A stretch of 64,000 bases of DNA, taken from assembly GCA_022493055.1 (NCBI GenBank), contig CP092781.1, positions 806,001 through 870,000 on the forward strand, written 5' to 3'. This DNA comes from Staphylococcus roterodami. GTDB lineage: Bacteria; Bacillota; Bacilli; Staphylococcales; Staphylococcaceae. The notes beneath the pieces are model-generated. The model searched no databases. It saw only the letters and a program-made list of their open reading frames with translations, and was not told the origin of the DNA. The position numbers and the translations under genes were made by a program. Shown here one piece after another: positions 32,253 through 40,504 of this stretch (the stretch's first letter is position 1; each line of letters opens with the position of its first letter).

Positions 32253-33719
32253 TTGGAAAATGTAACAAATGATGAAGTGTTTGAAATGATTGATAGTAGA
32301 ACCGGTGTTTTAAATGCTAATGATTGGAAAAGTCAATTAAGGCGTTCTGCTACTACACAAGCATTGAAAAAAACGACTACAAATGCTGAAATCATATTGT
32401 GTAATGATGAGAGTTTAAAAGGGCTAGTACAATATGACGCTTTTGAAAAAGTAACCAAGCTGAAACGTCTACCGTATTGGAGGTCAAAAGGGGATGCGAA
32501 TTATTATTGGGCTGATATAGATACCACACATGTGATTTCACATATTGATAAATTGTATAATGTGCAGTTTAGCCGCGATCTTATTGATACTGTAATTGAA
32601 AAGGAAGCATATCAAAATAGATTCCACCCTATTAAATCGATGATTGAATCTAAATCATGGGATGGAATCAAAAGAATTGAAACGCTCTTCATTGATTATT
32701 TAGGTGCTGAAGATAATCACTACAATCGAGAAGTTACAAAAAAATGGATGATGGGTGCAGTTGCTAGAATCTATCAGCCAGGTATTAAATATGATTCCAT
32801 GATTATTTTATATGGTGGTCAAGGTGTTGGGAAATCTACGGCAGTGAGTAAATTGGGAGGTCATTGGTATAACCAAAGTATTAAAACGTTTAAAGGTGAT
32901 GAGGTCTATAAGAAATTGCAGGGTTCTTGGATATGTGAAATTGAAGAACTGTCGGCATTTCAAAAGTCTACTATTGAAGATATTAAGGGGTTTATAAGTG
33001 CCATTGTAGATATTTATAGAGCTTCGTATGGTAAACGCACAGAGCGTCATCCTAGACAGTGTGTGTTTGTAGGTACAACCAATAACTATGAGTTTTTAAA
33101 AGACCAAACAGGCAATCGTCGTTTTTTTCCTATTACGACAGATAAAAATAAAGCAACTAAAAGCCCGTTTGACGATCTAACACCAGATGTTGTGCAACAA
33201 ATGTTTGCCGAAGCTAAAGTATATTTTGATGAGAATCCAACGGATAAAGCATTGTTATTAGATAAAGAAGATAGCGAAACTGCATTGAAAGTTCAAGAAG
33301 AGCATTCTGAAAAAGATGCTTTAGTCGGTGAAATTGAAGAATTTCTTGAGCGTCCTATTCCATCTGACTATTGGTATAGAACATTAGAAGAAAAAAGAAT
33401 ATCTGCTCACGATGTTATAGACCATGATTACATTAAATTATATGGTGACGGTAAATTAATTGAATTACCAAATACAAAACCAGGTGCTTATGTATGGCGT
33501 GACAAAGTATGTAGTATGGAAATTTGGAAAGTGATGATGAAACGAGATGACCAACCACAACAACATCATTTAAGAAAGATTGATAAAGCATTAAGAAATA
33601 CACGATATTGTAGCACAGTGAAAAAGCAAACACGCTATGGTGAAGGTATAGGGAAGCAGTATGGTTTTAGCATAGATTTATCTTCTTACTACAAGGAACT
33701 TAAAGTCGAATCGTCATAA
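32253..33719 (+). CDS. rep: SaPI replication initiator / VapE-family helicase
   Basis: The 488-residue protein belongs to the virulence-associated E (P4-type) helicase family. The Walker A motif GGQGVGKST is near residue 188, the Walker B acidic motif is in WICEIEELSAF, and the sensor-like VFVGTTNNYEFLKD followed by TGNRRFFPI is typical. SaPI Rep binds iterons just downstream of its gene and unwinds the origin. The start is a TTG eight bases after GGAGG. The next 290 bases carry the matching iterons. Confidence 0.9.
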   Translation: MENVTNDEVFEMIDSRTGVLNANDWKSQLRRSATTQALKKTTTNAEIILCNDESLKGLVQYDAFEKVTKLKRLPYWRSKGDANYYWADIDTTHVISHIDKLYNVQFSRDLIDTVIEKEAYQNRFHPIKSMIESKSWDGIKRIETLFIDYLGAEDNHYNREVTKKWMMGAVARIYQPGIKYDSMIILYGGQGVGKSTAVSKLGGHWYNQSIKTFKGDEVYKKLQGSWICEIEELSAFQKSTIEDIKGFISAIVDIYRASYGKRTERHPRQCVFVGTTNNYEFLKDQTGNRRFFPITTDKNKATKSPFDDLTPDVVQQMFAEAKVYFDENPTDKALLLDKEDSETALKVQEEHSEKDALVGEIEEFLERPIPSDYWYRTLEEKRISAHDVIDHDYIKLYGDGKLIELPNTKPGAYVWRDKVCSMEIWKVMMKRDDQPQQHHLRKIDKALRNTRYCSTVKKQTRYGEGIGKQYGFSIDLSSYYKELKVESS

Positions 33720-33723
33720 ATTT

Positions 33724-33990
33724 TAGGACAGTAAGACACTTATAAGACATGTTTAAGACACCTTTAATCCCTTGTGACAGTAATGTCATGCTATAAGTGT
33801 CTTGGTGTCTTGATAGTTTTAAGTTAAAAGTTTTACAGAATATATACACAAAAGTACGAAATATAGATATGTAGATAGTAAATAGGGAGACAGTAAGACA
33901 GATTAATCAAAACCCTTGAGGGAGTAAGAATTGAAGGGTGTCTTTGCGTGTCCTAAAAAAACAATGCAAATAAGACAGTGGGACACCTAT
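33724..33990 (+). other. Island replication origin (iteron region)
   Basis: No ORF. The core AAGACAC/AAGACAG or its complement GTGTCTT recurs at least eight times in two groups (33724-33820 and 33888-33990). The groups flank an AT-rich stretch (about 33817-33886). Iterons around an AT-rich unwinding zone, directly after rep, are the known layout of SaPI origins. Confidence 0.8.
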
Positions 33991-34010
33991 ACAATTTTAG
34001 GAGGAATAAA

Positions 34011-34373
34011 ATGAACAAGAATGAATTAAAATCAGAAATTTTAGAATATATAGAATCACACGATGGAACTACTTTTGTAGAAATAGAAAATGTATTCGAA
34101 GAAAATAACTTTGATTATAAAGGTGATGGGGCATATACAAGTGGCCAACATCCAAATGTGGTGTTTTGGATTGGATGGAACCAAGAAGCATTTAATATCA
34201 TTGCTGAACTTAAACGAGATGGATTAATTGAGATGGATATTTGTCCGCCAATTATTTATCTAGTTGATGGTAAAGGGTTGGATTTTCCTATTGTAAGGTC
34301 AAAAAATATTAAAACAGATCATTGGTTGCCTGTCACGTTTACAATTAGTAAGAAAGAAACGGAGTGTGTCTAA
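34011..34373 (+). CDS. Conserved SaPI protein (120 aa)
   Basis: ATG at 34011 follows TAGGAGGAATAAA, a strong site, so the longer in-frame extension into the origin is not used. The 120-residue protein has a winged-helix-like N terminus (LKSEILEYIESHDGTTFVEIENVFEE) with alternating helices and strands, then a Trp-rich middle (VVFWIGWNQEAF). It is typical of the region after the SaPI origin. The function is not known to me. It overlaps the next gene's possible start by a few bases. Confidence 0.65.
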   Translation: MNKNELKSEILEYIESHDGTTFVEIENVFEENNFDYKGDGAYTSGQHPNVVFWIGWNQEAFNIIAELKRDGLIEMDICPPIIYLVDGKGLDFPIVRSKNIKTDHWLPVTFTISKKETECV

Positions 34374-34374
34374 T

Positions 34375-34659
34375 ATGAATGAAAAAGAGAAAATTTATAA
34401 TCAACTTCATCATGATGCACCAATTCAAATTATACCAGCACCCGAAAATTTATTTGTCGAATATATAGAAGATGGTGAAGTATGGTATTCACCAGTTGTA
34501 TGTATGGCTTTAAGTAAAGCGCATAATATTAATTTTTATGATAGTGATGATGGGGGGTGCATCGATAAAGCAGCCACATGTAGCATTAAAAAATTTAATC
34601 CTGAGACAGGTGAGTTTGAACAATTCAGCAAAATGGCTCAAAAGGAGATTGCACAATGA
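34375..34659 (+). CDS. Conserved SaPI protein (94 aa)
   Basis: The ATG at 34375 is used in preference to an in-frame GTG nine bases upstream; both lie just behind GGAGTG. The 94-residue acidic protein has beta-rich content (LFVEYIEDGEVWYSPVV) and no known motif. Its TGA overlaps the ATG of the following gene, so translation is coupled. It is part of the block between origin and packaging operon. Function unknown. Confidence 0.6.
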   Translation: MNEKEKIYNQLHHDAPIQIIPAPENLFVEYIEDGEVWYSPVVCMALSKAHNINFYDSDDGGCIDKAATCSIKKFNPETGEFEQFSKMAQKEIAQ

Positions 34660-35297
34660 ATATAGAAACTATCGTAAATGAATTTGAAACACGAGCAGGC
34701 ACGTTACTAAGGTACTACACAGGATTATTAGAACATAGTAAAGTACAACCATGTTGCTTTAAGTTATACAATGATCCATTTGATATGGTTTATGTGATGA
34801 TGAACAGCAAGTTATTCGGTCATGTATATATTAAAGATTGTAAAGTAAGGCAATCATTTGAATTAGCGTCACCTAAGCACACTGAGGGGCTTATAAGAAG
34901 CATAGAGGGACATTATGTGGGTTATGAATTACATGACGGTAAAAAGCTTTCTATTAGTGATATGATGGCTAGTCATTTGTTTGAAGATGAGTATTTTATG
35001 TATGGATTACAAACATATGCAGAATCAAATAATAGTGATGTGTTTGAGTACCTAGAAAATGGATTTGATACAGATACACTTGAGGGCATTCAATCAAGTA
35101 ATACTGATATGATAGCGAATATTGAAATGTTGTATCAGTTAGCTACGGGAATCAATGAACCAGCACCAGAGTTAGTTGAGGGATTGAAATTAGTAACTGA
35201 GTTTGTACAAGATGAGAATGCGATACAAGAGGATTACAAGGCTTTAGAACGTAAATTGAATGATTTAAAAGCGTCTTACTATAGCTTGAGTAAATAA
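34656..35297 (+). CDS. Conserved SaPI protein (213 aa)
   Basis: The 213-residue protein is soluble, with an alpha/beta N-terminal half and a helical, acidic C-terminal half from about residue 140. I recognise no domain. It overlaps the upstream gene by four bases (ATGA). A 517-base non-coding region with LexA boxes follows, so this is the last gene of its transcript. Function unknown. Confidence 0.6.
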   Translation: MNIETIVNEFETRAGTLLRYYTGLLEHSKVQPCCFKLYNDPFDMVYVMMNSKLFGHVYIKDCKVRQSFELASPKHTEGLIRSIEGHYVGYELHDGKKLSISDMMASHLFEDEYFMYGLQTYAESNNSDVFEYLENGFDTDTLEGIQSSNTDMIANIEMLYQLATGINEPAPELVEGLKLVTEFVQDENAIQEDYKALERKLNDLKASYYSLSK

Positions 35298-35625
35298 TGT
35301 TATGAGGGGTCACATGTAGTGTGTGGCTCCTAATAAAATACTACGATTTTATACGAGGTATAGCAGTTTAAAATGGTTGAGGTACAGAACTTTAAAAAAG
35401 TATGAAACGTTGATATTAAGCTATTTTATGGCTTTGAAAATAATAAGGTTATATAAAGGTATTAGCTTTTAAAATCGGAAGGTATACAGTCTTTGAGAAT
35501 TGAAAAAATGGCAAGATTTGTGCAAGGTGTGCGAACTTTGTTAACGCTAATACAAGCTAAAGTGTGTGTTTTTGGTATAGGCCTAAAACTTAATTTTGTT
35601 CGCTATTTGTTCGTGCTATTTTTAT

Positions 35626-35639
35626 CGAACTTAAGTTCT
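35626..35639 (+). promoter_or_regulatory. LexA-type box 1
   Basis: CGAACTTAAGTTCT matches the Gram-positive SOS box CGAACNNNNGTTCG at all but the last base. The non-coding region 35298-35814 holds no ORF. Its only supported contents are this box, the second box and the promoter. Confidence 0.6.
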
Positions 35640-35738
35640 GTATTAAGTTAATGTGAAAAGCCTAATGTTAAGTTTATAACATGATTTTATAAGTGTTATA
35701 TACGATAAGCTAAACAATTGATAAAACGCGCTATAAAG

Positions 35739-35778
35739 CGAACGTAAGTTTGTTTTAGACCTGTAAAAATGGTATAAT
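35739..35778 (+). promoter_or_regulatory. SOS-controlled promoter of the packaging operon
   Basis: LexA-type box CGAACGTAAGTTTG (35739-35752) overlaps the -35 TTGTTT (35750-35755), which is 17 bases from a perfect -10 TATAAT (35773-35778). SaPI operon I is known to be LexA-controlled, and the position directly before the 35815 gene fits. Confidence 0.75.
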
Positions 35779-35814
35779 TTAGATATGGAATAATTAAAAT
35801 AAAGGGGTGTAGAA

Positions 35815-36156
35815 ATGCAAAGTATCGCAGAAAAAGAGACGTATCATTTACCCACCGAACACCTGCAAGTTTTCAATGTGATAAAAAATACGTCCAATAA
35901 GTATATTACTAAAACTAAAATCTTAAATCAATTGGGATATGAATATAATTCAAGCAATGAACGATGGTTACGAAGAGTAATCAATTCATTAGTATATGAT
36001 TATGGCTATCCTATCGGATGCAGTTATAAACCTAGTGAACGTGGTTATTACATCATTACGACAGAACAAGAAAAGCAACAAGCGATGAGAAGTATTAAGA
36101 AACTAGCTGATGGCAGTATGAAACGCTATGAAGCTTTGAAGCGAATTAAAGTGTAA
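35815..36156 (+). CDS. First gene of the SaPI packaging operon (113 aa, winged-helix-like)
   Basis: The 113-residue basic protein starts with a region like a winged helix (KYITKTKILNQLGYEYNSSNERWLRRVINSL split around residue 30-60), and ends with a short amphipathic helix. It lies 37 bases after the SOS promoter's -10. The Pti phage-transcription interference proteins are encoded in this operon in other SaPIs, but I cannot assign this one to PtiA, PtiB or PtiM from sequence. Confidence 0.65.
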   Translation: MQSIAEKETYHLPTEHLQVFNVIKNTSNKYITKTKILNQLGYEYNSSNERWLRRVINSLVYDYGYPIGCSYKPSERGYYIITTEQEKQQAMRSIKKLADGSMKRYEALKRIKV

Positions 36157-36167
36157 AGGGGATAAAA

Positions 36168-36746
36168 ATGAAAACTGAATCGTACTTTAAAGAATACAAC
36201 CAATTTGTAATAGATCAACAAAAGGCTATACAAGAATTGGAACAAGAGTGCAATGCATTGGAAAGTAAAATAAAGTTAGATAAGTCCACATACAAACAGT
36301 TAATCATGGATGGACAAGATGATAAAGCAGATAACCTATATCAAGCAACAGATGCTGATGAAAAGAAACTAAAAGCACTTAATAAACGCTTAGAGACAAA
36401 GAAAAGTGTGTCGAAAGAAGTTAAATATCAAAAGACAATTGAATTATTAAAACATCAAAGCGAGTTGTCATCATTATATGAATCAGAAAAGCAATCAGCT
36501 TTAGGTAAATTAAAAAAAGTAGTCGATGCATATAATGAGATCATTGATGAAATAGAAGATATTAATGATAGATATGAAGATGAACATCAACAATATGCGA
36601 GTGTGTATAATCAAGAACAATTATATGATGACAAAGAGGCTAGAAAAGCGTTAAATGGCTACTTTAGAGAAAATATATTTACATCATTTATTAATGGTAA
36701 TGATTTGCCATACGAACACAATAACAAGTTGTTTTTAAAACGTTAA
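36168..36746 (+). CDS. cpmA: SaPI capsid size redirection protein A
   Basis: The 192-residue protein is a long helical coiled coil with many Glu, Gln and Lys residues, ending NGNDLPYEHNNKLFLKR. It lies directly upstream of cpmB, where SaPI1 encodes CpmA. CpmA and CpmB together make the helper phage assemble small capsids that fit the island but not the phage genome. ATG follows AAGGGGA. The assignment rests mostly on position and helical character. Confidence 0.75.
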   Translation: MKTESYFKEYNQFVIDQQKAIQELEQECNALESKIKLDKSTYKQLIMDGQDDKADNLYQATDADEKKLKALNKRLETKKSVSKEVKYQKTIELLKHQSELSSLYESEKQSALGKLKKVVDAYNEIIDEIEDINDRYEDEHQQYASVYNQEQLYDDKEARKALNGYFRENIFTSFINGNDLPYEHNNKLFLKR

Positions 36747-36763
36747 AAGGAAAGGGTAATAAA

Positions 36764-36982
36764 ATGAAAACAAAATATAAGTTGAATAATACTAAAAAGG
36801 TCGCAAATGCATTTGGCTTAAATGAAGAAGATACAAATCTATTAATAAATGCAGTTGATTTGGATATTAAAAATAATATGCAGAATATTTCAAGTGAGTT
36901 ACAACAAACAGAGCGGTCTAAGCAAAAACAATATAATGAAGAGCTACAAAATTTAGCTAAGCAAAACCGAATTATTAAATAG
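36764..36982 (+). CDS. cpmB: SaPI capsid size redirection protein B (internal scaffold)
   Basis: The 72-residue helical protein closely resembles SaPI1 CpmB as I remember it (LNNTKKVANAFGLNEEDTN; final KQNRIIK). CpmB is an internal scaffolding dimer that binds the capsid protein through its C-terminal tail and forces a T=4 shell. ATG follows GGAAAGGG. Only 17 bases separate it from cpmA. Confidence 0.88.
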   Translation: MKTKYKLNNTKKVANAFGLNEEDTNLLINAVDLDIKNNMQNISSELQQTERSKQKQYNEELQNLAKQNRIIK

Positions 36983-37032
36983 CAATGATTGCCTATCCAA
37001 TTCGGGTAGGCTCTGTTTATAGGGGTGAATAA

Positions 37033-37560
37033 ATGAAACTGCTTAAAACGAAGAATTGTTTATATTATCGTAATGGTGACAATAAATTATCTGATTATCA
37101 ACTATTAACGCAATTTAACCCAGCATTTATTAATAAGAAAATTAAGATGTGTGAATTCCAAATTGAAAGTATGTACCATATGAGTGCATCGACAACAACA
37201 TGTGATGAAATAATGGGGGTCGTGTCTGTCTCATATCCAATTGAAAAACTAGTTATCAAAATTATTGAAACAAAGGCAAGATTACAAAACTATAAAAATC
37301 GATCTATAAGTAATATGGTGTTGTTGAAAACGGTACTAAATCATTATACAGAAAGAGAGCAGAAGCAAGTTGTAAAATATATGCGTTCAAATGGACGATA
37401 TAAGCCCTACAACGTCATTGAACGCTTACAGGGTGATTTGTATCAAGCAAGTATTAAACAACGTTCAGAACGTCAAAAACAAAGAAATATAGCAATTGAA
37501 AATAGCAAGATTGCACGAGTAAATGCTTATCACCAATCTTCACATGTAAAAGTGGTGTAA
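37033..37560 (+). CDS. ppi: Phage packaging interference protein (Ppi-like)
   Basis: The 175-residue soluble protein matches the SaPI Ppi type as I remember it (LKTKNCLYYRNGDNKLSDYQ at the start, IARVNAYHQSSHVKVV at the end). Ppi binds the small terminase subunit of the helper phage and blocks phage DNA packaging, so island DNA is favoured. It lies between cpmB and the sigma-like gene, the usual place. ATG follows TAGGGGTG. Confidence 0.75.
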   Translation: MKLLKTKNCLYYRNGDNKLSDYQLLTQFNPAFINKKIKMCEFQIESMYHMSASTTTCDEIMGVVSVSYPIEKLVIKIIETKARLQNYKNRSISNMVLLKTVLNHYTEREQKQVVKYMRSNGRYKPYNVIERLQGDLYQASIKQRSERQKQRNIAIENSKIARVNAYHQSSHVKVV

Positions 37561-37562
37561 CA

Positions 37563-37904
37563 ATGGATAAACAGCAAATAAAAGGCTTCGTTTGTGATTA
37601 TCATGAGCGAACTAGAAGTGATGTATTAATAGATGATGATATAAATACTGATGAATTCTTTTCAATAGGTGATGAAAATTCTAATGAATGGATGACAGAC
37701 GATAACATTGATGATCATATTGTAAAGAATCACTTAGAAATGATTATTGACCGAGTGGCTAATGATAAGGAGTTTTATATTTTCGATTCTTTAATACAAG
37801 GACGTAGTTATAAAGATATTAGTAATGTCTTAGAGTGTTCAGAACAATCTGTAAGATTTTGGTATGACACCTTATTAGACAAAATTGTGGAGGTGATAGA
37901 ATGA
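37563..37904 (+). CDS. Sigma-like / RinA-like HTH protein of the SaPI late operon
   Basis: The 113-residue acidic protein ends in a helix-turn-helix like sigma-70 region 4 or phage RinA (FDSLIQGRSYKDISNVLECS, then EQSVRFWYDTLLDKIVE). It starts two bases after ppi and overlaps terS by four bases (ATGA). Upstream-of-terS genes of this kind are constant in SaPIs and may affect late transcription. A broken homologue lies at 43503-43610 in the neighbouring relic. Confidence 0.7.
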   Translation: MDKQQIKGFVCDYHERTRSDVLIDDDINTDEFFSIGDENSNEWMTDDNIDDHIVKNHLEMIIDRVANDKEFYIFDSLIQGRSYKDISNVLECSEQSVRFWYDTLLDKIVEVIE

Positions 37905-38470
37905 GTGAGTTAACGGCAAAACAAGCGCGTTTTGTGAATGAGTATATTAGAACATTAAATGTAACACAAAGTGCTATAAAAGCAGGTTATAGCGCAAATA
38001 GTGCACATGTGACAGGGTGTAGGTTATTGAAGAAGCCACACATCAAGCAATATATACAAGAACAAAAAGATAAGATTATAGATGAGAATGTATTAACTGC
38101 AAAAGAGTTACTACATGTGCTTACGAATGCGGCAGTCGGTGATGAAACAGAAACGAAAGAAGTAGTAGTAAAGCGTGGAGAATATAAAGAAAACCCACAA
38201 AGTGGCAAAGTACAGTTAGTCTATAATGAACATGTTGAACTGATAGAGGTACCAATTAAGCCAAGTGATCGTTTAAAAGCTCTTGATATGTTGGGGAAAT
38301 ACCATAAGTTATTTACAGATAAGCATGATATTAACGGCAATGTGCCTATATTCATTAATATTGGTGAATGGGATGGCGATGATGAGGAATTAGACAAAGC
38401 TGTACAAGATGTATCTAACGCTAATCCTAATCATACTGTGATTGTGGATGATATTCCTTTAGAGGATTAA
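37901..38470 (+). CDS. terS: SaPI small terminase subunit
   Basis: TerS recognises the island's pac site and directs the helper phage's large terminase to island DNA. The 189-residue protein has the terminase_2 N-terminal helix-turn-helix (LTAKQARFVNEYIRTLNVTQ, then SAIKAGYSANSAHVTGCRLL). A central oligomerisation region and an acidic C-terminal tail follow. Its ATG overlaps the upstream gene. A decayed homologue is found at 43625-43885. Confidence 0.93.
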   Translation: MSELTAKQARFVNEYIRTLNVTQSAIKAGYSANSAHVTGCRLLKKPHIKQYIQEQKDKIIDENVLTAKELLHVLTNAAVGDETETKEVVVKRGEYKENPQSGKVQLVYNEHVELIEVPIKPSDRLKALDMLGKYHKLFTDKHDINGNVPIFINIGEWDGDDEELDKAVQDVSNANPNHTVIVDDIPLED

Positions 38471-38471
38471 T

Positions 38472-38643
38472 GTGAAACCATTACCTTCAAATATGTGGTG
38501 GTTTATTTTATCTAAATTTTTCCGCCAAAGATTTAATTGGAGATATTCAAGAAAAAGCTAGAGAAAAACAATTATCAAATTTGAAGCAAAGTAAAATGTT
38601 TAGTTCAGCTGAACCAATACGAAAAGAGGAATTACCATATTAA
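38472..38643 (+). pseudogene. Frameshifted small SaPI gene after terS
   Basis: A GTG-started frame (MKPLPSNMWWFILSKFF) directly after terS stops at codon 30. In another frame the sequence continues as DLIGDIQEKAREKQLSNLKQ with a conserved-looking end RKEELPY, stopping at 38641-38643. This looks like one small gene broken by a frameshift near 38515-38530. Function unknown. Confidence 0.5.
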
Positions 38644-38840
38644 TAAAGATAGCAAGGTAGTATTTAATAATCATCATGAGTCAACAATTTCAGATTAAGT
38701 TGACAAATTTGAATAAATGTATAGTAAAAAGCATAAAAATGACTTATTATAATAATAAGAGTTATTAAACGCAACACATCTTAGCGAGTACACAGAAATT
38801 CACATGCTGTTTTTTGTGTATGAAATAAGGAAAGTACATA

Positions 38841-38878
38841 CACAGTGACAGTGAATAGTCGCTGTTATTTTTATGTTT
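38841..38878 (+). terminator. Terminator between terS and the Panacea module
   Basis: ACAGTGA and TCGCTGT form a stem around CAGTGAATAG, followed by TATTTTTATG. The surrounding 38644-38910 has no ORF. CAACACATC (38772-38780) and GATGTGTTG (38884-38892) form a distant inverted repeat. Confidence 0.6.
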
Positions 38879-38910
38879 ATTACGATGTGTTGATTATGGA
38901 GTGATAAGAT

Positions 38911-39423
38911 ATGAAAAATGATATTACTGCTATTTCAATTGCTAATTATCTTATTGAAAAGCATGAAGTGAATAATCTATATTTACAAAAATTACTATAT
39001 TATTTGCAAAATAATTATATGTATAAAAATGATGGAAGCCTTCTTTTTGAAGAGAAAATACAAAAATGGAAATTAGGGCCAGTGATTCCAGATGTTTATC
39101 ATGCTTTTAAAGAAAATGGCACAAGTAATATTATAGAGCCATACCAACAGTATGATATTAAAATAGATAATGGAAGTTTAACCATTGAAGAAAAAAATGA
39201 TGAATTGCCAGAAGGTATAAAAAAATTTATTAATTCTACTATGGTTGATTTAATTGAATATGATAAATTTGAATTAGTTAATCTAACTCATAAACACCCA
39301 GAATGGGCTAAATATGAAAAAGAAATTTTAAATGGTAGTAAAAATCTAGAATATGATTATAAATCATTGTATGAATATTTTAAAAAGAATCCTGAGAAAT
39401 TGTTGGTAAGTATTGATGAATGA
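38911..39423 (+). CDS. Panacea-domain (DUF4065/SocA-type) antitoxin
   Basis: The 170-residue protein shows the Panacea fold motifs: ISIANYLIE, NNLYLQKLLYYLQNNYMYKNDG, then KWKLGPVIPDVYHAFKENG (residues about 7-70), and THKHPEW near residue 130. Panacea proteins neutralise very diverse toxins, usually encoded next to them, and occur often in phages and islands. ATG follows TGGAGTG. The partner gene's ATG overlaps its last codons, so the two are coupled. It is SaPI cargo right of terS, a position where accessory genes accumulate. Confidence 0.85.
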   Translation: MKNDITAISIANYLIEKHEVNNLYLQKLLYYLQNNYMYKNDGSLLFEEKIQKWKLGPVIPDVYHAFKENGTSNIIEPYQQYDIKIDNGSLTIEEKNDELPEGIKKFINSTMVDLIEYDKFELVNLTHKHPEWAKYEKEILNGSKNLEYDYKSLYEYFKKNPEKLLVSIDE

Positions 39424-40365
39424 TGAAGAAGTTAGAAAATTAGTTATAGAATACGATGAAGGAAATGCTGAAAAAAAGAAGAAATAGAATTGTTTATAGT
39501 AAGTAGATTGATAGATCAAGTTTCATTTTCCAGTGAAGAAGCTATTTTTTTAACTTTAATATGGAAAAATGAGATAAACAAAGAGCAAAAAAAATATGAT
39601 ATTATTACCAAAAGTGTTTATAGTATAGGAGAAAAACAAATTGACTCTGAATTAATTGATGCAAATTTGGAAAAACTCGAAAAAGCAATAAATAAGGGTG
39701 GATTTTTAAGTCAAGAAAGCGCTAAAAAATATTGCAATAAATTAGTTAAACATATTGATTTAGCAAAAATCCAAAAAGACTATATACAAGAGAATTTAAT
39801 TCAATTAGAGAATAATATTTCAATTGCGAATGAAAGAGTTAAAGAGATTAGTGATATAAAAAACAGTATATATACCGAATTTGTAGCAATTCTTGGTATA
39901 TTCGCTTCTATTATATTTGGGGTGTTTGGTGGCTTTCAAGAAATACAATTGATTGGAAAAAACTTAAATACTACGCCCATACCTAAACTTCTAATATTTT
40001 CATCATTAGTTATGTTAGGTATTACTTTAATTATCTTTTTATGTTTTAATGCTATTAGTAAACTTACAAGTTTATCATTGAAAAGTTGTAATTGTGATGA
40101 AGACGAATGTAAATGCAGTTTTAGAGAAAAACACCCAACTGTATTTTATTCTTCTTGTGTATATCTATATGTTTTATGTGTAGGATTTGCACTTAGATTA
40201 TATAAACATACAGATTTTACAATTATAGATATGTTTAATAAATGGGATAAAGATTTATTACCATTAATTCTTATATTATTACCTATTTTACTTATAATTG
40301 TTATTGCTATATATAAATATCTATATAAAAAAATCAATGCAAACCAAACAAACAAAACTAGTTAG
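39416..40365 (+). CDS. Candidate Panacea-associated membrane toxin, frame split at a slippery A run
   Basis: Translation from ATG 39416, which overlaps the antitoxin stop, gives a 23-residue peptide (MNDEEVRKLVIEYDEGNAEKKKK) ending at TAG 39485. The main frame is -1 to it and has no good start of its own; TTG 39490 lacks a ribosome site. The 0-frame contains A AAA AAG at 39472-39478. A -1 slip there yields about 316 residues: a helical N-terminal half, four membrane helices (about residues 165-310), and a CxCx4CxC cluster between helices 2 and 3. A one-base deletion in the seven-A run, or a read error, is the alternative. Function as a toxin is inferred from the pairing. Confidence 0.65.
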
Positions 40366-40378
40366 GTATTTTATTCAT

Positions 40379-40404
40379 ACGTCACTTACGAGTGGCGTTT
40401 TTTT
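40379..40404 (+). terminator. Terminator after the Panacea pair
   Basis: ACGTCACT-TACG-AGTGGCGT hairpin followed by TTTTTT. Confidence 0.8.
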
Positions 40405-40504
40405 ATTTTAAGACGCTGAGAAACGCCCTGTGTTGCAGTGGGGAATGGGAACCACGTACAAATACAAATATACTTTAACTGTAAATGTGGCGCCTTGAAA
40501 TATG

